A stretch of 64,000 nt of DNA from Diplolepis rosae (Eukaryota; Arthropoda; Insecta; Hymenoptera; Diplolepididae): positions 15,066,001 to 15,130,000 of the forward strand of contig JAPYXD010000680.1 in the NCBI GenBank assembly GCA_030998225.1, read 5' to 3'. How positions within the stretch are numbered: position 1 is the first letter of the stretch; each line of letters begins with the position of its first letter. Positions 1 to 9,805 of this stretch are shown one piece after another. The notes beneath the pieces are model-generated. The model was not told the origin of the DNA, did no database searches, and saw nothing but the letters and a program-made list of their open reading frames with translations. Made by a program: the position numbers and the translations under genes.

Positions 1-27
1 TCATATCACCCCTATTGGGAAACCCTG
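1..27. mobile_element. Terminus of a Tc1/mariner-like element, rest off-window
   Basis: This is the same terminal inverted repeat that bounds the elements at 16078-16832 and 50091-50827 (ends in TATTGGGAAACCCT). It is followed by TA and then directly by mariner transposase codons. The intact mariner at 37676-38930 reads through this point uninterrupted, so the element inserted at a TA inside the mariner coding region. The last base before TA is G here and T in the other copies. Confidence 0.8.
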
Positions 28-531
28 TATTATGAGCTGCTAAAACCGGGTGAAACCATCAATGGAGAACGCTACCGAACACAATTAATCCGTTTGAAGG
101 GAGCAATAGCCGAAAAACGCCTGGAATATGCGACCAGACACGAGGCAATAATTTTCCATCATGACAACGCTCGGCCCCATGTTGCTATTCCGGTTAAGAA
201 CTATTTTGAAAACAGTGGATGGGAAGTTTTACCCCATCCGCCTTATAGTCCAGACCTTGCCCCTTCTGACTACCATTTGTTCCGGTCGATGCAAAACGCC
301 CTCACTGGAATACGGTTCACACCAGAACAGGATATCAAAAATTGGCTTGATTCATTCTTGGCCGTCAAGCCGGCGCAGTTCTTTTGGGATGGAATCCACA
401 AATTGCCAGAAAGATGGGAAAAAGTCATAGCCTCAGATGGGCAATACTTTGAATAATACTATTGTACATGTTTACCTTAAATAAACGTTCAAATTTTGAA
501 AAAAACCGCACGGATTAAGTTACAGATCCAA
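28..531 (+). pseudogene. mariner (DD34D) transposase, C-terminal half plus 3' end
   Basis: An open frame from 31 to a TAA at 454-456 encodes the C-terminal half of a mariner transposase. It has the second catalytic aspartate in HHDNARPH and the third in YSPDLAPSDYHLF, with exactly 34 residues between them, which defines the DD34D mariner family. The 3' terminal repeat (about 480-531) ends in GTTACAGATCCAA followed by TA. The same terminal repeat occurs inverted at 37676, so this is the same family as the element at 37676-38930. The surviving half has no stop or frameshift and looks younger than that copy. The N-terminal half, with the helix-turn-helix DNA-binding domain and first aspartate, is separated by the insertion ending at base 27 and lies off-window. 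No complete enzyme can be made from this window. Confidence 0.9.
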
Positions 532-635
532 TATATAATTACACATAACACATGATTTTTGTTAAGATATACATGCACCTACTTATAATTAATTGGTAAT
601 CGCAATTTTTAACGCTTACTTAATAATTAAAATTT

Positions 636-712
636 TGCACGCAACCGGGGGGATTCGAACGCCTAATCTAACGCACGCAAATCAACGAGCCTAATCATTC
701 GTCTATCGAGAC
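636..712 (-). other. tRNA-like sequence, possible SINE head
   Basis: On the minus strand there is a T-arm-like GTTCGAATCC preceded by a D-arm-like TAGACGAATGATTAGG, at roughly the spacing of the internal B and A boxes of a tRNA gene. The arms do not fold into a clean cloverleaf by eye, so a working tRNA is unlikely. A tRNA-derived SINE fragment or decayed tRNA pseudogene fits better. The flanks (534-635) are plain AT-rich DNA. Confidence 0.35.
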
Positions 713-755
713 TAGTTGTCAGCAGCTTGAAAAACCAGGAATGAATTCTTAAGAA

Positions 756-1085
756 CGTTAATTAACGAAACATGCGACAGTTGGTAACAACGCGTTGATG
801 ACGTTAGAACGTACACGCATCGACGATATGTACGAATCTTAAGGCTGATCCCACAATGTGTCCTAAGATTCGTACATGTCGTCGATGCGCGTACGTTCTA
901 ACGTCATCAACGCGTTGTTACCAACTGTCGCATGTTTCGTTGATTCGCGTTTTAGTGCGTTTCAGCGTGCGATACCACATGGGACTGTTGTAACAATGCG
1001 TTAATGACGTCAGAACGTACACGCATCAACAATACGTATGAATCTTAGGTCACATTGTGGGACCAGCCTATGACACATCGTGGGA
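756..1085. repeat. Long hairpin with a third, partial copy
   Basis: Bases about 758-840 and 863-946 are near-perfect inverted repeats, including ACGTTAGAACGTACACGCAT and its complement, around a loop containing GATCCCACAATGTG. A diverged third copy follows at about 985-1080, with the motif GTGGGACCAGCC repeated as GTGGGACCAACC. This is probably a foldback MITE or the ends of two related ones. No coding capacity is seen. Confidence 0.7.
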
Positions 1086-1188
1086 CCAACCTCACTCATA
1101 CCTTTATTACGATTATCACGATCACGAGCCGGATGCCGGTCAGCGGATCAGAGAGGTTAGTCTTATAGTCAGGAGCGTCAGGTCAGAA

Positions 1189-1245
1189 GGTTGATTCTAC
1201 TAAACAAATAGTCAGCGTTCGTACTATTCTGTTTAGTAGAATCAA
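1189..1245. repeat. Short perfect hairpin
   Basis: GTTGATTCTACTAAACA and TGTTTAGTAGAATCAAC form a 17-bp inverted repeat around a loop of about 22 bases. It stands alone between the hairpin cluster and the mariner remnant. Its function is unknown. Confidence 0.6.
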
Positions 1246-1338
1246 CAGAACGTTTTTTAATATTTTTCAACCAACGAGTTGTTGTTATTACTATAAATTA
1301 GCCTACTAAGCGGGAATAGTAGCATATACTCTAACAGT

Positions 1339-2882
1339 TCTCTTTGTGTAGAATGGTTCAGAAGTGGTTTACCAAATTTCGTTGTGGTCGTACGAGCACC
1401 GAAACGATACCAAGTCTAGGTCGTCCAAATGAGATCACTACACCAAAAACGATCAATAAAATCCATGATATTCTTTTGAATGACCCAAAAGTAAAAATGC
1501 GTGAGATAGCTGAAATCGTATCCATCCCAACTGAGTGTGCGATAAATATTTTGCATACATATTTGCGCATGAAAAAGCTCTGTACAAGATGGGTGCCGCG
1601 ATTCCTCACAATCGACCAAAAACACGTTCGTCTGACCATTCCAGGGCAGAATTTGGTCTATTTTAACCGCAATCTGAAAGAGTTTTTGCGTCGATTTTTG
1701 ACGATAAATGTGAACATGGATCCACCATTACACTCCGGAATCACGTGAAGGTTCAAAACAGTGGGTTAACCCTTTGAAGCATGGTGGTAATCCACGTTAC
1801 CACCTCAATTTTTTTTTTTTATAAATAAACAAACTGAAACAAATTGTACTTTTTTTTCGAAAAAATTCATTTGTGAAGAATCTATCTAGGATAATAATTT
1901 GAAATTTGATGAGAGTAAGCTTTTAGGATCGCTGGTTACGAATTCGTCGTTAGATTTTCAAAATCCTAAATGGCGGATCCAACATGGCAGACATCGGAAC
2001 GTTATTTTTCAAGAATATTGATGAAAATATTTACCAAGAGGTTTTTTGGGTCGCTGATTACGAATCCGACGTCAGATTTTAAAAATCCAAGATAGCGGAT
2101 CCAAGATGGCGGACATCGGAACGTTATTTTTCAAGAATATTAATGAAAAATAACACTTCTACGGCCACCATATTGGATCCGCCATCTTAAATTTTGAAAA
2201 TCTGACGTCAGATTCGTAATCAACGACCCGAAAAACCCCCGAGTACATATTTTCACGATCATTGGACAATTACAAAAATGTATGCTTCAAAGGGTTAAAC
2301 CTGGTGAAAGCGCACCAAAGCGTCCAAAAACGCAACAATCGGCTGGGGAAGTTATGGCTAGTCTTTTTTGGGATGCACATGGAGTAATCTTCATCGACTA
2401 TACTTTGAGAAAGAAAGGAAAATTACTGGAGTATATTATGCTGCATTATTGGATCGATTGGTTGACGAAATCAGGAAGAAACGATCACATTTGTAGAAGA
2501 AAACAATCCTTTTTCATCATGACAATGCACCAACTCACACATCGAACATTACACAGGCAAAAAAGCATGAATTGGGTATCGAATCGTTTCCGCATCCACC
2601 GTATTCTTCATACCTGGCCCCCAGCGACTATTATCTGTTCGCAAACCTCAAGAGATGGCTGTGTGGTAGGTGTTTTGAGTCGAACGAAGAAGTTGAATGG
2701 AAAACACAAGGGTATTTTGCAGGGGCTTGACAAATCGCATTATTGGAAAGGCAAAGAAAAATTGAAAGATCGTTGAAATCATTGTATCGAGCTTAAAGGA
2801 GAGTACATTGAGAAATGAGATCGATTTTTTCCATGAAAATAAATTCTTGATCATTTTATCACGTCAATATCATATACTCTAG
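1339..2882 (+). pseudogene. mariner transposase remnant, split by a TTAA element
   Basis: Translation of 1350-1747 and 2297-2810 gives two parts of a mariner transposase related to the common insect mariners that carry KPGESAPKRPKTQQSAG and a HHDNAPTH-like catalytic block. The N-terminus is missing, there are frameshifts (for example around 1650 and after 2400), and a 525-bp element interrupts it at 1770-2294. The 3' terminal repeat ends CTCTAG at 2882 before TA. A second copy lies at 20435-21238 on the other strand. It still has the uninterrupted junction, proving where the insert went in. The protein cannot be functional. Confidence 0.88.
1770..2294. mobile_element. TTAA-flanked MITE, piggyBac-like ends
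   Basis: The element starts CCCTTTGAAGCAT and ends ATGCTTCAAAGGG. It is flanked on both sides by TTAA (1766-1769 and 2295-2298). The related mariner at about 20745 has one TTAA at this spot and no insert. Target-site duplication of TTAA and CCC termini are hallmarks of the piggyBac superfamily. Inside are two direct repeats (about 1920-2020 and 2040-2140, with AAGATGGCGGATCC-type words) and an inverted copy (about 2160-2235). There is no transposase, so it is non-autonomous. Confidence 0.9.
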
Positions 2883-2884
2883 TA

Positions 2885-4086
2885 AAACCAGTTTCTGCTC
2901 GGAATCTTCACCCAGGTGCAAGTTAGATTTTTTTGTTGGCGATTTGTTTAAAGTGCCTATTTGGAACAAACATCAAGTTTAATTTATACATTATGACAAC
3001 ATCTGTCAGTTTTGAGCTTGAGATATAACTCCGTTACGTTTTTTTTGTCCCTGAGTCTTTCGTTTCCAAACCTTTGAACTCGGTAGAAATCTCACCTTCT
3101 TATAATTGTATTCTGATAATTAAACAAAGCTTTACGTAAGATATTTTGTAGTTTTGGTGTTACCGGTATTATAATTTAGAGAAGAAAATAGTAATGTCTG
3201 TAACAAGTTGTTGATTGTATTCATTTCGTAGATGGTTGTAAAATCCTTATGTATTCTGCATATTTAGATGTTACAAAGGTTTTAGGCCAGATAATTAATT
3301 TGTAGTTTTGGTGTTACCGGTATTATCATTTATAGAAGAAATTTCCGGTGGCCGGGAAGGCCACCCATTTTCTTCTCTAAAATTCACGTCTGACTCTTTT
3401 ACTCTAAAAGATTCTGGATCCAACGTTTCATTTAAAAACATACCCATCGTAAACAATAGACTGTTTATTTGGATTTAGAGATCAACGTTCATACTCGAAG
3501 TGAACCTTCACCAGTATCCGATTGTTCCAGTTTCCATCTGCAACCTACTCCAAGTCGAATTAAGGTGGATGAATCAGTTATAAGAGGGATTTGCTCAGTG
3601 TTATACTCAGTCTATTACAAATTAAAATAAAAATCCAATTTAATTCAATTGTTCCCTATTTATTTGGATATCCTCATTCTGAGTTCAGTACTTTGATCCC
3701 TTAGATCGCTTTGCTGACTAAAAATAAGGTTTTAATTATTTATTATTGGACAGGTAAGTAATCAGGACGTTAAATTATATAACACTCTAAGGTGATTAGT
3801 AACATTTTGTAAATCATTGACGTTTTAACATGATTTTAATAAACTTTAATATCATTTTTAGAATTTGACTCTAAAATTTGTTGATGATATGGTACATTTT
3901 ACTTATGGATAAGAAATGATTTTTAACTACAGATAATACTTTCATCGTTAAAATTTCAAAATATAAATAATAACCATATGATTTCTAAAGGATTATTCAT
4001 CTTATTTAATAATTTCAATCACAGTCATAAGATGAATAATAATCATATATTGAACGGAATCAAAGATAAAAAGTTTAATGTCAAAC
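2885..4086. other. Intron 4 segment of the host gene, mostly unique AT-rich DNA
   Basis: No gene is seen. A direct repeat with TTTTGGTGTTACCGGTATTAT occurs at about 3150 and again at about 3303. The sequence was searched on the minus strand for the missing C-terminal exon of CSGALNACT (expected residues SDF.. and WHEKRC-like), and nothing convincing was found. Confidence 0.5.
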
Positions 4087-4269
4087 CTATATTGACATGT
4101 CATCCCATATCCAAAATCTCTCCAAAACCCAGTATCTCTTGATATGACCAACTGATCTGTTTCAGGTGGTACTTCACGGCCTTGAAGTGTATATACGACA
4201 TGCGGATTATAGAGACTGAAGACAATAGGATAATAGACCTTTCGTCCAGGGGCAGTATTCCATCGACAC
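4087..4269 (-). CDS. CSGALNACT: Chondroitin sulfate N-acetylgalactosaminyltransferase, exon 4
   Basis: This 183-nt internal exon has the acceptor ...TTCTAG before 4269 and the donor AG|GTTTGA at 4086. It encodes about 61 residues (369-428 of the model) of the GalNAc-transferase (CHGN) domain: [20 protein letters not shown], then [10 protein letters not shown] and [15 protein letters not shown]. The PGxKVYYPxVFSxYNP and GFWRDFGxGMTCQY blocks are strongly conserved between insects and vertebrate CSGALNACT1/2. They lie just after the metal-binding DxD in the fold. The exon enters in phase 2, completing the arginine codon begun by exon 3, and leaves in phase 2. The next exon would start with SDF-like residues and is not in this window. 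No stop or frameshift is seen, and conservation is high, so the gene is under selection. Confidence 0.96.
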
Positions 4270-5954
4270 CTAGAACGAAGGAGCAAGTTTCAAATTTCAT
4301 TGAACTATCGATCACGTCAAAGTTTCTTAGTGATATTGGAGAGAGTCAAGATTCCTCTTAGAAACCAAACTCCATTGCACTTTGTATTTTGACAAATAAT
4401 AAATCCATAGTGAATTATGAGACTATACTTTCCATATTTACTGGTAATATATATAGCTTTAACATTTTAACAGCAGGAAAAAAAAGTACTAATATAGTTG
4501 AGATTAAGATTGAAGTTTAAGAGCGTGTGAAGAAAAATTAGCATATTAATCTCATTTTTAAAAAAAAAGCTATACCTCAGTTGACATTGATGAACGATAA
4601 GTTCTTTTTCTTGCAAATGAAAAGGGTTCTAAAATATCCAAGTTCACTTTAAATTGTAACAACTTGACATCATAATTAAACCTCGACATAATAAAATTAA
4701 ATGATTTGAATAAGGTAAAATATTAAAATTTGAATGTGAATAATGATTCGAAAAATCCTTCATGTATGTAAAATAAAAAACAAATGTAATGCATTAATTT
4801 AGATTTTCATAATATGTCTAAAGATATCAATAACATCAATAACATAACCTTTAATGCCGAAATTTCCACATTACTTTAATTTTGGCTCAATCGAAATATC
4901 AGACACTGAAGATAATTATTTAAAAAAATATTCTATTCTAGTATCTATTCTAGTACTATACACCATGTGTACCTCTACTTTCAATTTTTTTTTCCAATTT
5001 CTTCCTTTTTTTAATGTGATGATAAGCAAACATTGCAAAACTCTTCTAATTGATGTTATTAATGTCTACAAGTATAATATTAAAACCTCATTTAATGCTT
5101 TCTTTCTAATAATCATGTACATTTCCTAATTATTATAATAATTTTAGAAACATTTTTCGACTTCACATTTGTAAATTTTGATAAAACCCATTTTTTATGA
5201 AAAGATTGAAATTAATTTATTGAACATCTTGACATAATAGTAAGTAAAATTCGAAATTCTTAATAATTTTACAACAATTTAACCTGAGTTATATTCCCAA
5301 AAACACTATGTAATTAAGGATCATTGATAAGGGAAAAAGCTATAAATATAAAATTTGAGTGCATGGACCAACTGGATCACGTGACTAGATTTCTACCTTA
5401 TCCATATTTTTAATCTGTGCAACCCCATTTCTTTCAAAATGAGACAAGTTGAAAATTTGTGAGAGTAATTGAAACAAATTAAGACAAATCTGTCTGTTCA
5501 TAAATGTTAATAATTATAGCATTTTTTTTTTCATAGTTATGAACATTTATGACCAATCAAACCTATAATAATGTATTTTATTTAATTATATAAATTTATA
5601 GTTACCTGTCTTAATTTTTATAGAAATGGGTTTGCACAAACTGAAATGCCGGTAAAGTATGAACCTATACATGCGACCAGGTTTCTCCATGGCCTTAATT
5701 TTTATATGTTCATGAGTCCTGAACTCCAAACTATAAACATATGATACTCGACAAGATCACACTTAGAAAACGGTTTTATCAAATTAACAAGACTATTTTA
5801 TTGGTAATAATGGAAAACAATGTTGTTAAATTGCCAAAATTTTGATTATTTTGAAAAAAAATTTTATCGAATGAACAAATTGTTTTATTGAGGCAATGAA
5901 AAGAATTCTCTTGCGGAATATTTCATGAACAAAGTGAGTTGAATGACTCCTCAC
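4270..5954. other. Intron 3 of CSGALNACT
   Basis: This 1.69-kb intron has GT at 5954-5953 and AG at 4271-4270 on the minus strand. It is AT-rich, without recognisable coding sequence. It contains a small foldback at 5414-5643. Confidence 0.85.
5414..5643. repeat. Small foldback repeat in intron 3
   Basis: Outer arms TGCAACCCCATTTCT (about 5418) and AGAAATGGGTTTGCACA (about 5623) are inverted. Inner arms TCATAAATGTT (about 5499) and AACATTTATGA (about 5541) are also inverted. Together they look like a 230-bp hairpin MITE. The family is unknown. Confidence 0.55.
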
Positions 5955-6804
5955 CTGTCCAGAAACCTGGCACTAAAGACGACGTCTACATCGCACATAA
6001 ATAATAAAACATCACTCTCTCCATTCCAGGCTCTCTCAGCTCCAACCCTCAAGCCCTTTCCCCTAGAGAAAGTCTCATTGAGAGCCAGGAGCCGGAGATT
6101 TTGATTGGTCCCCCCGCTTCCACGAGTGAGCAAAATTCTTGACATAATGGCTCTCGCTTCCGACAAGCCCTCAGTCCCAAAATAAACAACAGTTAGATGA
6201 ACTCTCCTATCATTTTTCAAGCCAATCTTAACGAATTTGTCCATGAAGCTTTGGAAGGTACTAGTGCGTCCCGAGAGGGGCAGGATAATGTGAATCAATT
6301 CTTTCTCTTTAGCATGCTGCTGTTTTTCTGCGGAGACAAATTGAACAGGAGCATAAGGCCTCATTAAGGTAATCTTTGTGTAACCCGAAGGTATCACTTG
6401 CGCAGTACTTTTATTCAGGTTCTTTGTCCTGAAGTACATCTCGTACTGTGTCCCGGTCGTTGGTTCTACCCTGTAGAGACCTTCGAGGAAGTCCTCGAGG
6501 GTATACCTCAACGGAAGAGAAGACACGTTCTTGTTCAAAGTTTCCACAGCTTTAGTCAAAGCTTCCAGTAGGTCTTTTCTTTTGAAGCCAATGGGCTTCT
6601 CCACGACTCGTTTGCCTAAACCCAGATCTACTGGGTAGAGTCTCGAGAAGGTGAAGTGGCTGAATGCTATCAACTCGTATTCGTTGTTTAGTGGAAGACC
6701 TTGACTAATCTCTGCGAACTCAACTTGACGACGTGCTGATAAACAGTCACCCACATCGCTGGCGTTTATTAACGGAGATGACTCGCTGTGACCTGGTGGT
6801 CCAC
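5955..6804 (-). CDS. CSGALNACT: Chondroitin sulfate N-acetylgalactosaminyltransferase, exon 3
   Basis: This 850-nt internal exon has the acceptor TTCCAG before 6804 and the donor CAG|GTGAGG after 5955. It encodes residues about 85-368 of a chondroitin sulfate N-acetylgalactosaminyltransferase. The enzyme transfers GalNAc from UDP-GalNAc during chondroitin sulfate chain initiation and elongation in the Golgi. The first part (GPPGHSESSPLINASDVGDC) is stem. The CHGN-type catalytic domain follows, with YTKITLMRPYAPV, IHIILPLSGR, and FSRGKGLRVGAERAW. The metal- and nucleotide-sugar-binding DVD motif sits in LLFMCDVDVVFSARFLD at about residues 356-358. The frame is open throughout. It enters with two bases completing the glycine codon started by exon 2 and leaves in phase 2 into exon 4. 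Base composition is clearly richer in GC than the intron around it. Confidence 0.97.
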
Positions 6805-7582
6805 CTGGAACAAATAAATTTACTTTTTTAGCATCTCATACACCCCTCCACATGCTTTTACCCACCCAACGTGTTCAAGATATACACTGAGAAACTTTTC
6901 GTTAGAGTCAATCATAAAAATGAATTATATTTTAGTATAATATCATTTCAAAATTAGGAAAAGGTTCAGATATCAGAAATTAATATAGTGATGTCCAAGC
7001 GGTAAAGTTGATATTTTCGTTTGAATAAATAGAATATATGTTCTACAAACTGTTATAAAATCTACGAGAATTTTAAATTTACTACACGGAAAGAACAGTT
7101 TGGTTGTTAGAACCTAAGGTTTGGATGTCACAACCAAAAAATTTGGTTAAATATCGCAAAAACAAATATTTGGTTGTGGCAACCAAAGTTAATGCATAGA
7201 ACATCTTTTGGTGCTGTACCCATGCACATAGTTGTCGCTTCCCAACCGCTTATGATATTGTACCACTTTAACGTTGGAAATGAGAACCATGATTTTAGCT
7301 TGTGATGCCAAAAAGGATCGTTGTCCTTTCCATAGTTTTGGATAAGACAACCAAAGTTTAGGTGTAAGACTCAACGCTAGTTGGTACCATTATTTGCAGA
7401 AAACACAACGTAACCTAATTGGATTCGATACCATTCAAACTTTGGGAGCGATATCCAAAGTTTGGGTGTTACATCCAAATACAATGTAACATTCGCTTTG
7501 GTAAAAGCAACTATACGTGAATGATATGGGAACCATTTTTTAAGACACAGGACAAAAATCATATTGGTTTTATAACCAAGTA

Positions 7583-8823
7583 CAGGGTGGGCCATCTAGC
7601 GTTTTAAATTTGAACTATCTGTATTTCGACATTGGAAACGTCAAATACCATTCGGAAAGTGACAGATATTCAGTAAAAAGTCTAAAATTTACGAAATGGG
7701 TCGCTATTCGCTAGAAGAAAACTGGGAAATATTGAAAAATTTTTTCCAAAGTGGTGAGTCTTCAACCCAAACTAAGAAATTTGACAAATAAAATGGACAG
7801 ACAAAAAGTGACATCAGTTCAATTTGTGCAATAATTTGTCAAGCGTGTGCGTGAAACTGGCTCGTTGGTGGATAAACCAAAACGTCAACGTTCATTTCCC
7901 GCGCGTTCACCCGAAAATATTGCGACTGTGGCTAAAAGTGTTAGTGAGAATCTATCCACCTCAACTCGCCGTTGGTCGTAAGAATTGAACATTCCACGAA
8001 CAACTTTGCGATGAATGTTGCAAAAAGACCTCGCTATAAAGCCATATAAAGTTCAACTGGTGCAGCAGCTGAAGCCACTTGACCATCCGAGCCGTCTACA
8101 GTTCGCAGATTGGGCGGAAGATCGTTTGACCGAGGATGGTCAATTTTACCGAAAAATCATCTTTTCGGACGAGGCTCATTTTCACTTCGATGGTTACGTT
8201 AACAAGCAGAATTGTCGCATTTGGGGCACAGAAAACCCGCACGTAATCGTCGAGAAGCCAATGCACCCAGCACGAGTCACTGTATGGTGCGGATTTTGGT
8301 CTGGTGGAATCATCGGCCCATTTTTCTTCGAAAATGAAGAAGGAACCGCCGTAACCATCAATGGTGAGCGATATCGCGCAATGTTATCCAAATTTTTCTT
8401 CAAGCAAATTGAAGAGAAAGACTTGGACAACATTTGGTTCCAGCCCTATCTTTGAAAATCGCATAATCAGCAAAAGAGGTGATGTGAATTGGCCTCCCAG
8501 AAGCTGCGATTTAACTCCATTGGACTATTTTCTGTGTGGAGCTGTTAAAGATAAATGTTACGCCAACCATCCAGAAACAATTCAAGATCTAAAGTACGAG
8601 ATTCAAGCTGCTGTTGCTGCCATAAGGCCTGAAACCATCGAGAAAGTACTCCAAAATTGGGTGGATCGGTAAACTCAGCTGTGGTAGTCATTTGTCCGAA
8701 ATTGTATTCCACAAATAAATTTCATAAAACAACCTTTCAAATAAATGTTAGACCTTTGAAAAATATCAGGCCGTTTTTTTTTTATTGACTTTTTAAATTT
8801 AAAATTTTATATGGCCCACCCTG
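7583..8823 (+). mobile_element. Tc1/mariner-superfamily element, inactive
   Basis: The ends CAGGGTGGGCCAT and ATGGCCCACCCTG are inverted, and TA flanks both sides (7581-7582, 8824-8825). This is the typical target duplication of the superfamily. The element is 1241 bp and contains a broken transposase (7696-8672). It lies inside the AACCAAA-word element. Confidence 0.92.
7696..8672 (+). pseudogene. Tc1/mariner-type transposase pseudogene
   Basis: The frame starts MGRYSLEENWEILKNFFQSG at 7696 and breaks early with stops and frameshifts (near 7787 and 7980). It resumes from 8015 with FADWAEDRLTEDGQFYRKII. The first catalytic aspartate is visible in IIFSDEAHFHFDGYVNKQN, followed by the block WGTENPHVIVEKPMHPARVT. 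Around 8440 the segment that should hold the second aspartate (QDGATCHTA-like in relatives) is deleted. The frame then shifts to GDVNWPPRSCDLTPLDYFLC, which holds the last catalytic position, and ends WVDR at 8672. This family (paired N-terminal helix-turn-helix, DDE nuclease) is widespread in insects. The copy cannot encode active enzyme. Confidence 0.88.
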
Positions 8824-8880
8824 TATAATACAACCAAAGTACTTTCGTTGCCACGACAAAATCTATTCTTTCCGTGTATA

Positions 8881-9801
8881 TTAAAGTTTTCTAACGCGTG
8901 GAAAACCAGTTTGAAAACCAATACTTTCTTATATGTTGAAAATGTAAAAAATCGTATAAATAAATTTTTTGGAGTCAAAATACTAAACTTTGAAGTAACT
9001 ATATAAAATTTTAGTTTAGGTTGAAGTAAAACTTACTGTAACTTATAGTAAATTATCAACGAATTTTTCTAAATTTTAAAATTTTGCGGCTGAAAATTTT
9101 CACTGTGAGATTTTTTACTTTTAATTGAAACGCAATTTAGTAAAAATGATAAATTGGAATCTCCGTGTATGCGTAAAACGAAAAAAACGTGGAAATGCGA
9201 GATTTGTGGATGACCCCTAAGATATATATTTTTTGTTTTAAATGAAAAAAAAAAAATTAAAAAGCAAAAATCCTAATATTAACTCACAATATAGAGCCGA
9301 AAGCGCACGGTTCGTTATGAGAATGCATTCTTCAAATTAAAAGTAACTTTGAAGAGATTAAATCCACATCAACAATGTTATAAAACTTCCTGTAGTCATG
9401 CAGCATGATGAAAATATCTGGTAGGTATTAAAATTAAAAAATAAATAATGTAAACAATGTGGAATACGAAACAAAATATATTCAAATAAAATCTTCAAAT
9501 AGTACCTACATTTTTAATAAGAAAACAGATAATATTAAAATTAAATTAAAACATCATAGCATCATCACAACGCACCAAATTCAAATACTATACTTTGAAA
9601 AATATTTAAAAAAGAATAATAAGTACAGTGTATACATGAATTGCAAGTTTTCACAATTTTTTCTTAAATCGAAATTTCAATAACAATTTTTTAATTAAAT
9701 ATTATAAAAATAATAAGGCGTCAAAAACTGTTGAAAGAACAAGTAGTCTCGTAATTTCTGACGGTATTGTGTCAATGAATCGTTTGGAATTAAATTATCT
9801 A
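8881..9801. other. Intronic AT-rich DNA, no feature seen
   Basis: Unique-looking AT-rich intron sequence. The short open frame at 9459-9683 has low complexity (Lys/Asn/Ile-rich), as expected from composition, and is not called. Confidence 0.5.
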
Positions 9802-9805
9802 TTAA

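Larger units (their letters stand above)
7083..8880. mobile_element. MITE built from AACCAAA words (interrupted)
   Basis: Terminal inverted repeats TACACGGAAAGAA (left) and TTCTTTCCGTGTA (right) bound an element whose body (7095-7580 and 8826-8860) is dominated by TTTGGTTG and CAACCAAA words, often paired as small palindromes such as TTGGTTGTGGCAACCAA. It is split by the 1.24-kb Tc1/mariner element at 7583-8823. Without that insert it is about 555 bp. There is no coding sequence. It resembles the other word-iterating elements here (19779-20355, 34213-35040, 23035-24830). Confidence 0.75.

Noticed and set aside
636..712. Functional tRNA gene
   Set aside because: B-box-like and A-box-like words exist, but the acceptor and anticodon stems do not pair well by eye. 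Kept only as a tRNA-like or SINE feature.
2885..4086. Search for the final CSGALNACT exon
   Set aside because: No minus-strand frame with the conserved C-terminal residues after a suitable acceptor. The exon is presumably left of the window.
4854..5129. 91-residue plus frame in intron 3
   Set aside because: Low-complexity Phe/Ile/Tyr-rich translation of AT-rich DNA with no homologous pattern.
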